DNA of 64,000 bases from CBDDHT01 sp965228615 (GCA_965228615.1 CBDDHT010000004.1:1860001-1924000), one strand, 5' to 3'. Positions 52,987 through 62,018 are shown, counted from the first letter of the stretch. The notes: generated by a model not told the origin, from the sequence alone. Numbers and translations are program-made.

Positions 52987-54224
52987 AGGTGATGTCCGGA
53001 TTGACGATCAAACGCATTCTCCTCGCCCTCGTCTTCGCATTGGCCATAGGCGGACTTATCTACGCTCTCCAGCCTCAGCCCGTGCCGGTCGACACAACCC
53101 AGATCGGGATTGGGACAATCGAGGTGACGATTGACGACGAAGGTGAAACCAGAATTCGCGAGGTCTATACCGTATCCGCACCGATCGGCGGCAAGATGCA
53201 GCGATCGCCGCGAGAGGTTGGCGACCCGGTCACGAAAGACAAGACAATTGTTGCCGTCATCAGACCGGGAGATCCCGAGTTCCTTGATGTGCGGCGGCGC
53301 CGCGAATTGGAAGCCGCCGTGGCCGCGAACAGAGCGGCCGTTTCTCTCGGCGAGTCGAAAATTCGCCAAACACGCGCGGAACTCATATTCGCAGAAAGCG
53401 ACCGCACCCGCGCCAAACGACTCGCCGAACGCAAGATTGTCTCGGAACGCGCACTCGAAAAGGCGGAGCTGGAGGTGGATGTGCGACGCGCTGCCGTCGC
53501 CCAGGCCGAAGCCGATCTCGAACTCAAACGCCGCGAACTCGAAAGCGCAAAAGCCCGGTTAATCGGACCCGAACAACTCGGGGTCGCGGATGACGACGCC
53601 AATTGCTGCGTCGAGGTGCGCGCGCCCGTTAGTGGAAATGTTCTCAAAATCCACCATGAGAGCCAACAGGTTGTGCAAGCCGGTGCCGAACTGCTGGAGA
53701 TCGGCGATCCGCAAGATTTGGAAATTGTAACCGATCTCCTGTCGACCGACGCCGTGAAGATCAAGATTGGTGCCGAGGCACGGATCGAGGCCTGGGGCGG
53801 CGAACAGACTTTGAAGGCCCGCGTCAAGCGAATAGATCCTGCTGGTTTTACCAAGGTCTCAGCGCTCGGGATCGAGGAGCAGCGCGTGAACGCAGTGCTC
53901 GACATCGTCGATGACAAAGAGACATGGACAGCTCTTGGGCATGACTTTCGTGTCTTCGTCCGAATCAGCATCTGGAAGTCTGACAACGCGCTTCGCGTTC
54001 CTATCAGCGCGCTCTTTCGCACCGGAAAGGACTGGAGCGTGTTCAAGGTTGTCGCGGGCCAGGCTCGGCTCACGCGTATCGAAGTCGGACACCGAAATGC
54101 CGAAGTTGCCCAGGTCCTGAGCGGTTTAGCCGCCGGAGATAAGGTCGTTCTGCACCCGAGCGACAAGGTTGGTGACGGTTTGGAGATCGTCGAGCGCGAC
54201 AGCGATACGATCGATCTGCAGTGA
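52983..54224 (+). CDS. HlyD-type periplasmic adaptor protein
   Basis: The 413-residue protein has an N-terminal membrane helix (residues 9-28), a lipoyl/barrel-sandwich half, a coiled-coil hairpin (ESDRTRAKRLAERKIVSERALEKAELE) and a beta-barrel (DLEIVTDLLSTDAVKIKIGAEARIEA). Its ATG overlaps the permease stop (ATGA). It should link the ABC permease to the outer membrane. The open frame upstream of the ATG lies inside the permease gene and is not used. Confidence 0.88.
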   Translation: MKVMSGLTIKRILLALVFALAIGGLIYALQPQPVPVDTTQIGIGTIEVTIDDEGETRIREVYTVSAPIGGKMQRSPREVGDPVTKDKTIVAVIRPGDPEFLDVRRRRELEAAVAANRAAVSLGESKIRQTRAELIFAESDRTRAKRLAERKIVSERALEKAELEVDVRRAAVAQAEADLELKRRELESAKARLIGPEQLGVADDDANCCVEVRAPVSGNVLKIHHESQQVVQAGAELLEIGDPQDLEIVTDLLSTDAVKIKIGAEARIEAWGGEQTLKARVKRIDPAGFTKVSALGIEEQRVNAVLDIVDDKETWTALGHDFRVFVRISIWKSDNALRVPISALFRTGKDWSVFKVVAGQARLTRIEVGHRNAEVAQVLSGLAAGDKVVLHPSDKVGDGLEIVERDSDTIDLQ

Positions 54225-54251
54225 CCTCCTGATTGGTCAATCTGCTCCGAC

Positions 54252-54265
54252 TTAACAAAGATCAA
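54252..54265. promoter_or_regulatory. NNR/FNR-type box upstream of the MoaD-like gene
   Basis: TTAACAAAGATCAA resembles the Paracoccus NNR-box style (TTAAC-N4-GTCAA/ATCAA) and is 63 bases before the MoaD-like start. Two sites of the same TTAAC-AAA pattern precede nirS and nirE, suggesting NO-responsive control by a Crp/Fnr regulator of the NnrR type. Confidence 0.6.
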
Positions 54266-54327
54266 TCGCGGCCGTCTTTGGCGCTGTTATTCTTCGAGCA
54301 TGCACCTCATTGAGGGAACCAAGAACA

Positions 54328-54651
54328 GTGAAAGCTGACTGGCTGGGTCATAATAGCGCTGAGGCAACGATCACCGTTGAGGCACGTCTGTTCAACAGTC
54401 TGACGAGATTCGCATCCGGGCGACGCATCCGTCGTCATGTTGATCTGCCCGTCGGCAGTACTGTCGCCGATCTGATGCGTCGGCTTTCGGTGCCGGAGCG
54501 GGATGTCTTTCTTATTCTTCGGAACGGCCGCGACATAACCCGCAGCTTGCATACAACTCTCAACACGGGTGCTTTCCTGAACGACGGCGACGTCATCGCG
54601 CTTTCTGGGCCCGTCCCCTATAGTTGGGGATATGGTGCACCGGTGGTCTAG
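54328..54651 (+). CDS. MoaD/ThiS-like ubiquitin-fold protein lacking GG
   Basis: From the GTG at 54328 the product is 107 residues (a TTG 18 bases earlier is possible). It has the MoaD/ThiS beta-grasp pattern: ITVEARLFNSLTRFASGRR, VDLPVGSTVADLMRRL and LNDGDVIALSGPV. MoaD ends in Gly-Gly, used for thiocarboxylate formation. Here the chain continues PYSWGYGAPVV, so sulfur transfer looks unlikely. Just before the DUF4202 gene and downstream of an NNR-type box, it is likely nitrite-reduction related in an unknown way. Confidence 0.6.
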   Translation: MKADWLGHNSAEATITVEARLFNSLTRFASGRRIRRHVDLPVGSTVADLMRRLSVPERDVFLILRNGRDITRSLHTTLNTGAFLNDGDVIALSGPVPYSWGYGAPVV

Positions 54652-54654
54652 GTC

Positions 54655-55293
54655 ATGGCACATGTTCCCACACTGGTTGGCGATTTCGCCGAGGAAAACG
54701 CGAACCGCGCCTTGCGGTTCCGTCATGCCATCGCGCTGATCGATGCCGCCAATGCAGACGATCCGAACAAGACCCCTGACCGGGGTCAGATGCGCCCTGC
54801 CGAACTCGTCTATGGCGAGCGCATGTCAAAGACTCTGGACCGGCTTTATCCCTCGGCATCGGAACTCCTGGCACTCGCCGCACGCGCACAGCATATCTGC
54901 CGCTGGACCGTCTCCCGCAGCAGCTATCCCGAAGGCCGCATCGGATATCTACGTTGGCGTACCGATTTGAAGAAGCAGCACGCCGAGCAAACAGCGACGA
55001 TCCTCGACACATCCGGTTATGACGGTGCCGAAATCGCCCGCGTGCAATCTCTCGTCCGCAAAGAAAACCTGAAGACCGACGCGGAAGCACAGGCACTTGA
55101 AGATGTGGCCTGTGTGGTTTTTCTCGAATACTATTTTGCCGGATTTTCCGAGAAGCACGACACGGACAAGATCATTGCAATTCTGCGGAAGACCTGGCGG
55201 AAGATGTCAGAGACCGGACGTCAGGGCGCGCTGGCTCTCGAGTTTTCGCCAGAGGTTGGCGCCCTCATCGAGCGGGCGTTGGCGGAAGATTGA
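54655..55293 (+). CDS. DUF4202-family HD-like protein
   Basis: The 212-residue protein begins 3 bases after the MoaD-like stop. It has the DUF4202 pattern: HICRWTVSRSSYPEGRIGYLRWRTDLKKQHA and CVVFLEYYFAGFSEKHD, with spaced histidines and aspartate resembling an HD hydrolase metal site. DUF4202 proteins occur near nitrogen and sulfur reductase genes, but the reaction is not known to me. Confidence 0.72.
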   Translation: MAHVPTLVGDFAEENANRALRFRHAIALIDAANADDPNKTPDRGQMRPAELVYGERMSKTLDRLYPSASELLALAARAQHICRWTVSRSSYPEGRIGYLRWRTDLKKQHAEQTATILDTSGYDGAEIARVQSLVRKENLKTDAEAQALEDVACVVFLEYYFAGFSEKHDTDKIIAILRKTWRKMSETGRQGALALEFSPEVGALIERALAED

Positions 55294-55424
55294 GCATAGC
55301 CGCACTGAACGTATATTCGTCATTCAGCCCGAACGAGATCGACATATCCATTATCCGCCACAGCACAAGACTGTGGGTTGTCGTTGCAGAGCGCTCAGCA
55401 AAAAACGAAACGTTCTGGATCAAC

Positions 55425-55527
55425 TCTTCTGCGCTAAATCGGATTCGATTAAGCGCAGAAGATTTGATCGACTCTAAGCTGCTAGAGCTACTTGTGTGCG
55501 TTTGACTAAACGCACGTTGCTCTAGGC
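55425..55527 (+). repeat. Dispersed palindromic repeat, copy B
   Basis: This copy starts with CTTCTGCGCTAAATCG, paired with CGATTAAGCGCAGAAG across a 4-base GATT loop (one mismatch). GATCGACTCTAAGCTGCTAGAGC and a GTGCGT/ACGCAC hairpin follow, and it ends GTTGCTCTAGG. It lies between the DUF4202 gene and convergent hemA, and its end supplies hemA's stop codon (55522-55524). Confidence 0.8.
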
Positions 55528-56736
55528 CGCCTGAGCCACATCCAACTCATAGCGCTGCCACAGCTCCACAAGTGCTGTGACGAGAGCATCCATGACGACA
55601 TCTTCGTGGAATGGCGACGGAGTCAGCCGTAGCCGCTCTGTTCCTCTTGGGACCGTCGGATAATTGATCGGCTGAACATAGATACCGAATTCCTGCATCA
55701 GCGAATCGGTCACCTGTTTTGCCGTCACCGGACAGCCCACCAGCACCGGAACAATGTGGGTATTGCTTGGCATTGTTGGAATGGCATTCTCGGCCAATAG
55801 TCGTTTGAGGCGAGCAGCGCGGGACTGATGAGCTTGACGAAGTTCGTGATGCTCTTTGAGGTATCGAACACTGGCCAGCGCCGCACCGGTGATTGCCGGA
55901 GGTAAACTCGTGGTAAAAATGAATCCTGGCGCTATCGAACGAACCGCGTCGATCAAGACATTCGAGGCTGCAATATACCCGCCCATACAACCGAACGCCT
56001 TGGCGAGCGTACCTTCAACAATCGTTATCCGGTCGGCAACGCCCTCGCGTTCAGAAATGCCACCGCCGCGGGTCCCGTAGAGACCGACCGCATGAACCTC
56101 GTCGAGATAAGTTATGGCATTGAATTCATCGGCAAGGTCGCAGATCGCACGAATTGGCGAAACATCGCCCTCCATTGAGTAGACGCTTTCGAATGCGATC
56201 AATTTGGGACGGTTCGGATGATCCGCTGTGAGCAACTCTCGAAGATGCGCCATATCATTATGGCGGTAGATACGCTTATCCGCTCTCGACTGACGAATGC
56301 CATCGATCATCGAGGCATGATTCAATGAATCGGAATAGATGATGCAATTCGGGAGCAATTTCGCAACCGTCGAAAGTGTTGCTGCATTCGATACATAACC
56401 CGACGTAAAGAGAAGAGCCGCCTCCTTGCCGTGCAAGTCTGCAAGTTCGCGCTCCAGCTCGACATGCAAATGATGCGTACCGGAAATATTGCGCGTACCG
56501 CCCGAACCGGCACCCATCCGGGTCGCGGCCAGCTTCAAGGCATCGATGACAGCGGGGTTCTGACCTTGCCCGATATAGTCGTTCGAGCACCAAACCACGA
56601 CTTCGTCCGGCCCCGGACCGTAATTCCTGGCCATCGGAAACCTACCGGCTTCGCGTTCGAGGTCGGCGAAAACACGGTAGCGTCCTTCATCTCGAACTTG
56701 AGCAACAGCCTGTTCGAACACGCGATCATAGTCCAT
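55522..56736 (-). CDS. hemA: 5-aminolevulinate synthase
   Basis: The 404-residue enzyme makes 5-aminolevulinate from glycine and succinyl-CoA, the first step of haem synthesis in alphaproteobacteria. Landmarks are CSNDYIGQGQ, GAGSGGTRNISGTHHLH, YLDEVHAVGLYG and the PLP lysine in VEGTLAKAFGCMGGY. A perfect FNR box (56906-56919) lies upstream, as expected for low-oxygen haem demand. Haem d1 and c-type haem genes of the nir cluster are adjacent. Two dispersed repeats flank the gene in the same orientation. Whether another hemA exists in the genome is unknown. Confidence 0.92.
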   Translation of the reverse strand: MDYDRVFEQAVAQVRDEGRYRVFADLEREAGRFPMARNYGPGPDEVVVWCSNDYIGQGQNPAVIDALKLAATRMGAGSGGTRNISGTHHLHVELERELADLHGKEAALLFTSGYVSNAATLSTVAKLLPNCIIYSDSLNHASMIDGIRQSRADKRIYRHNDMAHLRELLTADHPNRPKLIAFESVYSMEGDVSPIRAICDLADEFNAITYLDEVHAVGLYGTRGGGISEREGVADRITIVEGTLAKAFGCMGGYIAASNVLIDAVRSIAPGFIFTTSLPPAITGAALASVRYLKEHHELRQAHQSRAARLKRLLAENAIPTMPSNTHIVPVLVGCPVTAKQVTDSLMQEFGIYVQPINYPTVPRGTERLRLTPSPFHEDVVMDALVTALVELWQRYELDVAQAA

Positions 56737-56755
56737 TGCACCCTCTGCTCCGATT

Positions 56756-56860
56756 GGATCAATCTGCGCTCAGTCGGAATCGACAAAGCGCAGGAAAGTT
56801 GATCGGTTCTAAGCTGCCAGAGCAACTTATGTGCGTCTGACACGATGCACGTTGCTCTAG
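56756..56860 (+). repeat. Dispersed palindromic repeat, copy C
   Basis: This copy begins GATCAATCTGCGCTCAGTCG, partly paired with CGACAAAGCGCAG (two mismatches). GATCGGTTCTAAGCTGCCAGAGCAAC follows, and it ends GTTGCTCTAG. It lies between the hemA start and the FNR box, so the hemA transcript would begin inside or before it and its hairpin would sit in the hemA leader. Confidence 0.75.
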
Positions 56861-56905
56861 TGGAATTGTTTCGACCAGCTATCCATGGAGGCGCGATGCC
56901 TCGCC

Positions 56906-56919
56906 TTGATATTGATCAA
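56906..56919 (-). promoter_or_regulatory. Perfect FNR/FixK box upstream of hemA
   Basis: TTGATATTGATCAA matches TTGAT-N4-ATCAA at all ten positions. It lies 170 bases upstream of the hemA start and beyond the nnrS 3' end (both minus strand), so hemA is the most likely target. Confidence 0.75.
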
Positions 56920-56984
56920 GCTCGTTTTGGTAACAGCGTACCGCAAGAGGACGAACTGCCGCGGAATAGAATGTCCCATCGTTC

Positions 56985-58256
56985 CTAAGCCCTAGGATTG
57001 GGCTGGCGTGGAACCACGAGAATTGGTGCGAATGAAATCACGAACAAGGTGAAGGCGACTATCCAAGCTGTCGCGGATGCCAGCATCGACTCCAGATAGA
57101 AAGCGGGAAACAGTTGAGGCACGATCGTTCGAAGAAGCGCAGCAACCGATATCAAGACATAAGCGACCACGGTCGACCGCGATGCCTCTATACGCCGCCC
57201 AGAGTGGCCAAGCGACGCACGGGTCATGATCCCCAAGATCATCGTACCGACGGCACCGGTACCAAAAGCATGCAAAGCGGCAACCTCGCTTCCGAATTCA
57301 ATGCCTAATGCCAATGCCATCATAGCCAGACCGATAATCATCCAGGCATAGCCGACATGCAGAACCAGAACGATGGGCTGAGTCAGAACAGACATGGTTC
57401 GCCATAGCGAAAAGCGGACAATGTTCGCGATGGCCGCCGCTGCTGCGAGACCGCCGGCTAACGGTCCGGGTGCTTCGACAAGAAAGGCGACGAAGAAGGA
57501 TGCAACAAGGAGAATGCAGACGGCATCCAACCTACCGTTCTGCGTCGGAAGTCCGTCTTCGGCCCCGGCGCGGGTCATAGCATTCTTCGTGAATCCTGGA
57601 ATGGTTCGCCCCCCAATGATGGTGATCAACAGAACAAGCCCAGCCAGGCCCATTGCGATGCCCGTCGACATGCCACCCGGAACGATGTCCAGTCGATCCC
57701 CATGGTAGAGCCCGTTGCCCAGCGCCAATACAGCAACGAGAACGAGAAACACGGTATTGCGAGGCGTCAGGTTCGCGCCGAATTTTCTCCAAATCAGAAA
57801 TCCCAGGAGAGGCAGGTAGGCGAAGTCGATAGCGGCCGTGAGCGGCACAGGCAGTACGCCCGTCGACCACATCGCTGCACGCCCGCAGAGCCATGCCGCG
57901 AAGATCACAAACAGGCCCAATCCGTGAAGGCGCTCTGTTTTCGTCCAATTGGGAACTGCAGTGAGGAGAAAACCACTGAGACCAGCGGCTCCGAAACCAA
58001 ACACCATCTCATGGGCATGCCAGAGATGCGTTGGTTCGGCGATCGTCATGTCCGATAGCGCACCACCCATGGCATGGATCGACAGCCACAAATGCCAGGC
58101 CGCAACGGATAGTGCGGCATATAGCCCCGCACCCAAAAAGAAGGGGCGAAACCCATGGCTGAAGAGTGTTTGAAAAACAGGCGAACGACCCCTCATTGCC
58201 CCGCCTCCATTCATCGCTTGCTGCGTCGCTGAGGTCATGGCCCCAATCCCCATCAT
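56985..58256 (-). CDS. nnrS: NnrS-family membrane protein
   Basis: The 423-residue polytopic protein has NnrS features: HGFRPFFLGAGLYAALS, HLWHAHEMVFGFGAAGLSGFLLTAVPNW and GRTIPGFTKNA. NnrS proteins bind haem and copper and reduce nitrosative stress by limiting dinitrosyl-iron complexes. A possible second start lies at MRGRSPVF. It is divergent from nirS across 166 bases carrying an NNR-type box, so the two may share control. Confidence 0.88.
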   Translation of the reverse strand: MMGIGAMTSATQQAMNGGGAMRGRSPVFQTLFSHGFRPFFLGAGLYAALSVAAWHLWLSIHAMGGALSDMTIAEPTHLWHAHEMVFGFGAAGLSGFLLTAVPNWTKTERLHGLGLFVIFAAWLCGRAAMWSTGVLPVPLTAAIDFAYLPLLGFLIWRKFGANLTPRNTVFLVLVAVLALGNGLYHGDRLDIVPGGMSTGIAMGLAGLVLLITIIGGRTIPGFTKNAMTRAGAEDGLPTQNGRLDAVCILLVASFFVAFLVEAPGPLAGGLAAAAAIANIVRFSLWRTMSVLTQPIVLVLHVGYAWMIIGLAMMALALGIEFGSEVAALHAFGTGAVGTMILGIMTRASLGHSGRRIEASRSTVVAYVLISVAALLRTIVPQLFPAFYLESMLASATAWIVAFTLFVISFAPILVVPRQPNPRA

Positions 58257-58332
58257 GCAGACCCGGCCCGTCGCCAGCTGGGTTCGACATTGTCGTCTTC
58301 TGCCTACAAATCAGAAACGGCACGAACGACGG

Positions 58333-58346
58333 TTAACAAAAGTCAA
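58333..58346. promoter_or_regulatory. NNR-type box between nnrS and nirS
   Basis: TTAACAAAAGTCAA lies 76 bases before the nirS start. The identical 14-base sequence recurs before nirE (62593-62606). It resembles the NO-responsive NNR boxes of Paracoccus denitrificans. Confidence 0.65.
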
Positions 58347-58422
58347 GGAATGTCGAGCGCAGTCCTCCTACTCCTGATGGCATCGATCAACCTCTTTCAG
58401 AATGACTCATGGGGAGTGCGTC

Positions 58423-60054
58423 ATGAACAGACTTTTGTCGGGCGGCCTTGTCGCAACCGTGTTGACGGCAGGTGCCCTGGCGGCATTCACGTCGACCGCG
58501 GCTTTCGCTGAGGAGCCCAAATTATCCGAGGAAGCTTTCGAGAAATCAAAAGCGCTCTACTTCCAGCGTTGTGCAGGTTGTCACGGTGTCCTTCGCAAAG
58601 GCGCCACGGGCAAGAGTTTGCTGCCCAAGGAAACCCGCAAGCTCGGTCAGAAGCGTCTTGAAAAGATCATCACGCTCGGCACCGAAGGCGGGATGAACAA
58701 CTTCGACGACATCTTCACAAAAGAGCAGATTCGCGACATCTCGACATACATCCAGTTGGAACCGCCGGTTCCGCCGGAAATGACTTTGGACCAGATGAAG
58801 AAGCTCACCAAAGTCTATGTGAAGCCCGAAGACTATCCTACGAAGCCAATGCATGGACGCAATTGGCAGAACTTCTTTGTCGTTATTGAGCGCGACATCG
58901 GCAAGGTTGCCATTATCGATGGCGACAAACATGAAATCGTCGCTCACGTGAACACGGGCTACGCGGTTCATGTCATCAAGGCCACTGAACATCACAAGCT
59001 TGAAAAACCCGAGTATCCAGGGCGCTTCTGGTACACGATGGGCCGTGACGGCAAGATCAACAAGATCGATCTTTTCCAAACACCCGACAAGATGCTGGTT
59101 GCTGAAACGCAGATCGCCTACGACGCTCGTGACGTCGCAGTCTCTGGCGATGGCAAGTATGTCATCGGTGGCGGTTACTGGCCGCCTCATGCCGTCATCG
59201 TCGACGGTGCCACGATGGAACCGCTTAAAGTCATCTCGACCCGCGGCGCCAATGTGGACGGTGAGTATGTGAACGAGAGCCGCGTGGCTGCCGTTTACAC
59301 GACGCCAAACGAACGTTCCTTCCTGATCTCAGGCAAGGAGCTCGGACAGATGTGGCAGATCGACTATTCCGATCTCGACAATCTGCGCATCGTCAAGATG
59401 GAAACAGCCAAATTCCTGCATGACGGATTCTTCGATCCGACAGGACGCTATTTCCAGATTGCTGCCAATGCCTCCAACAAGATGGTCATTGTCGACACCA
59501 AGGATTGGCAACGTGAAGCCATGATCGATGTCGGCAAACTACCGCACCCCGGACCTGGCGCGAACTGGGTCGATCCGAAATGCGGTCCGGTGGCCGGCAC
59601 CACCCATCTTGGCGAAGGCAAGATTGCTGTCTGGGGCAATGATCCGGAGAAGCACGCCGATCAAGCTTGGAAGGTCTGCTACAACGTGGAATCTGACGGA
59701 CCCGGACTCTTCATCCGCACTCATCCGGTTTCACCCTATGTGATCTTCGATCAGACCAAACATCCGGAGCCGGAAGTCCAACAGTCCGTTCAGGTGCTGG
59801 ACAAGAAGACCGGCAAGATCGTGAAGAACATTCGCGTGACCGAGGAAGAAGGTAAGGTTGCCGTCCATATCGAATTCAACAAGGACGGAACCGAATTCTG
59901 GGTGTCGGTCTGGAACCGCAAAAACAACAAGGAACCTGTCGGCGAGATCGTGGTCTACGACTCCAAGACATTGAAAGAGAAAAAGCGGATCAAGGGTCTG
60001 TCGACCCCGACCGGCAAGTTCAATGTCTACAATCGCATCAACCATGTCACGTAA
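58423..60054 (+). CDS. nirS: Cytochrome cd1 nitrite reductase
   Basis: The 543-residue periplasmic enzyme reduces nitrite to nitric oxide. The ATG at 58423 follows GGGGAG and opens a clear signal peptide. The c-haem motif is CAGCH at residues 50-54. In the propeller, H183 (TGYAVH) matches the haem d1 ligand. H333 (FLHDGFFD) and H375 (PHPGPG) are 42 residues apart, matching the two catalytic histidines of Pseudomonas NirS (327 and 369). The TPTGKFNVYN terminus is also typical. An NNR-type box precedes it and a strong terminator follows. Confidence 0.93.
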   Translation: MNRLLSGGLVATVLTAGALAAFTSTAAFAEEPKLSEEAFEKSKALYFQRCAGCHGVLRKGATGKSLLPKETRKLGQKRLEKIITLGTEGGMNNFDDIFTKEQIRDISTYIQLEPPVPPEMTLDQMKKLTKVYVKPEDYPTKPMHGRNWQNFFVVIERDIGKVAIIDGDKHEIVAHVNTGYAVHVIKATEHHKLEKPEYPGRFWYTMGRDGKINKIDLFQTPDKMLVAETQIAYDARDVAVSGDGKYVIGGGYWPPHAVIVDGATMEPLKVISTRGANVDGEYVNESRVAAVYTTPNERSFLISGKELGQMWQIDYSDLDNLRIVKMETAKFLHDGFFDPTGRYFQIAANASNKMVIVDTKDWQREAMIDVGKLPHPGPGANWVDPKCGPVAGTTHLGEGKIAVWGNDPEKHADQAWKVCYNVESDGPGLFIRTHPVSPYVIFDQTKHPEPEVQQSVQVLDKKTGKIVKNIRVTEEEGKVAVHIEFNKDGTEFWVSVWNRKNNKEPVGEIVVYDSKTLKEKKRIKGLSTPTGKFNVYNRINHVT

Positions 60055-60073
60055 TGACTAGGCAGTGACGCAG

Positions 60074-60102
60074 GGGGTGGCTCGATAGCCACCCCTTTTT
60101 TT
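60074..60102 (+). terminator. Rho-independent terminator after nirS
   Basis: A perfect 9-bp stem (GGGGTGGCT / AGCCACCCC) with a CGAT loop is followed by seven Ts, 20 bases after the nirS stop. It should end many transcripts and leave nirS more abundant than the downstream NapC-like fusion. Confidence 0.85.
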
Positions 60103-60128
60103 CACTTTTTTTTCGGGGGAGCGGGTCC

Positions 60129-62018
60129 ATGGCAGATACAAACGAAAAAACACACGGCACAGACGCCGCGCGTGAAGCCGATACTGCATCGCAGACGGAA
60201 AAACCTCGACGCAAATGGCTAAAGCGGACCCTCTGGGGTGTACCGATCGTCGGATCTGCCGCTCTCTTTGTCTCAGGTATTATTTTCTGGGGCGGATTCA
60301 ACACCGCAATGGAAGCCACCAACACACTGGGTTTCTGCATCTCCTGTCATGAGATGGAAAGCACCGTCTATCAGGAATATCGCAAAACCGTGCATTTCCA
60401 GAACCGTACCGGTGTGCGGGCGACATGTTCAGACTGCCATGTTCCGGATCCTTGGATCCACAAAATGATACGGAAGGTCGAGGCCTCGCGCGAACTCTAT
60501 TACAAAGCGATGGGCAGCATCGACACACCGGAGAAATTCGAAGCCAAGCGACTGCAACTGGCAAAACGGGTCTGGAAGACCATGAAGGAGACAGATTCGC
60601 GCGAGTGCCGGAACTGTCACAATTTCCAGTCCATGAGTCCCGAATTCCAAAAACCTCGCGCTCGCAAGCAGCATCTTAATGCATTCACGACGGGACAAAC
60701 CTGCATCGACTGCCACAAGGGTATTGCTCACAACAGCGTCCGCAATCATCTAACAGATGCCGAATTGGAAGAGCTGGAAACGCCTCGCCGCGCCTTCGCC
60801 CGCGAAATTCCGTTGGAATTTACCGCAAGCCTGAAGCGCGTCGAGAAGCGCGAAGCCGAAGAAGCGGCTGCCAAGGAATCAGCCGCTAAAGCAAACGAGA
60901 AACAAGTCGCGGCAAGAATTGAAAAAGCTGTCGACAAGGCACTGGCCGACTATGTCGCCAAGCTTGAGAAAGAAAGCGCAGACAAAAAAGTCGCTGCGGC
61001 AGAAACACCCGCGGCAAATCCGTCAGAGACCAGCACGGCTGCGGCCACACCTGCCCCGAGCACCGGTGCCGGATGGGATGGTGTCGAAGCCAAGACCGTC
61101 ACTCTGTTCTATCCCGGGCAAGCCTCATTCGAATGGGTCCAGAACGGCCGTGATCATGGCGGCGCACGTGCCTTCCGTAAGGCTGGCGATCGCTGCCAGG
61201 AATGCCATGCCAAGGAAGTCGCAGACATGGGGGCCAAAATCGTGAAGGGCGAGAAAGCCGAAGCGACACCGATTCCCGGCAAGAGAGGCCATATCGATGT
61301 GAAGGTGCAGGCAAGCCATGATGGAGAGAATCTAAATTTGCGCTTCCAGTGGCCAAACGCCCCCCATACACCCGTCCCCTTTGTCGATGGCGGGAAGATG
61401 GACAAAGAGAACCAGGTGAAGCTTGCGATCATGTTTGCCGGCCAAGGCATCGATCTCATTGAGCAGGCCGGTTGCTGGGCAACCTGCCACCATGATTCGC
61501 GTTATATGCCGCATGAACCAAGTGCCGATGATCTGTCGGCTGCGGCTGCGATTGTTGAGCGCCTGGAAAGCGCCGAAGGCATTACCAAGTATCTTGCCGA
61601 TACGCGCACCAAGATCGAGATTCGTGGACGTGGCGGCAAGAAGCGCGGCGGCTGGAACAAGCTCAAGGATGAAGCTGAAATTGCCGAGCTAAACAAGCAA
61701 GGCGCCATCATGGATCTGATCCGCTATAATTCAGGTGGCAAGGTCGAGAACGGCCATGTGCTGGATCATCGCGTTATGACCGGAGGAACGGAGGTCACCG
61801 CAACGGGCAAACTCGAAGGTGACACCTGGACCGTCGAGATGAGTCGGCCTCTCAAGTCCAACAAGCCGGGCGACATCTCGATCGAAGCCGGAAAGCTCTA
61901 TACGATCGGCATCGCCATTCACGATGACTATACGAGTGCACGCTTCCACCATGTCTCTCTGGAGTACCGCTTCGGTCTGGATAATGGCGAAGCAGAGATA
62001 AATGCGGTGAAACAATGA
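60129..62018 (+). CDS. NapC/NirT cytochrome fused to an EB_dh-type haem domain
   Basis: The 629-residue protein has a polar N-tail, an anchor helix at about 37-56, and NapC/NirT haem motifs CISCH (70-74), CSDCH (100-104), CRNCH (160-164) and CIDCH (192-196). A charged coiled coil follows (about 235-290), then a Pro/Ala linker. The C-terminal half has CQECH (356-360) and C449-x3-C453-H454 (CWATCH) in a domain like the ethylbenzene-dehydrogenase gamma/cytochrome c-552 haem-binding family. Separate NirT has about 200 residues. It probably passes quinol electrons to NirS or the next-gene cupredoxin. Confidence 0.85.
   Translation: MADTNEKTHGTDAAREADTASQTEKPRRKWLKRTLWGVPIVGSAALFVSGIIFWGGFNTAMEATNTLGFCISCHEMESTVYQEYRKTVHFQNRTGVRATCSDCHVPDPWIHKMIRKVEASRELYYKAMGSIDTPEKFEAKRLQLAKRVWKTMKETDSRECRNCHNFQSMSPEFQKPRARKQHLNAFTTGQTCIDCHKGIAHNSVRNHLTDAELEELETPRRAFAREIPLEFTASLKRVEKREAEEAAAKESAAKANEKQVAARIEKAVDKALADYVAKLEKESADKKVAAAETPAANPSETSTAAATPAPSTGAGWDGVEAKTVTLFYPGQASFEWVQNGRDHGGARAFRKAGDRCQECHAKEVADMGAKIVKGEKAEATPIPGKRGHIDVKVQASHDGENLNLRFQWPNAPHTPVPFVDGGKMDKENQVKLAIMFAGQGIDLIEQAGCWATCHHDSRYMPHEPSADDLSAAAAIVERLESAEGITKYLADTRTKIEIRGRGGKKRGGWNKLKDEAEIAELNKQGAIMDLIRYNSGGKVENGHVLDHRVMTGGTEVTATGKLEGDTWTVEMSRPLKSNKPGDISIEAGKLYTIGIAIHDDYTSARFHHVSLEYRFGLDNGEAEINAVKQ

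Noticed and set aside
58423..60054. Possible loss of a NirS catalytic histidine, because a Tyr-Val stands where other NirS proteins have Tyr-His before RVAA.
   Set aside because: Checking spacing shows the catalytic pair is H333 and H375, 42 residues apart as in Pseudomonas NirS (327/369), and both are present. The Tyr-Val site is not a catalytic position.
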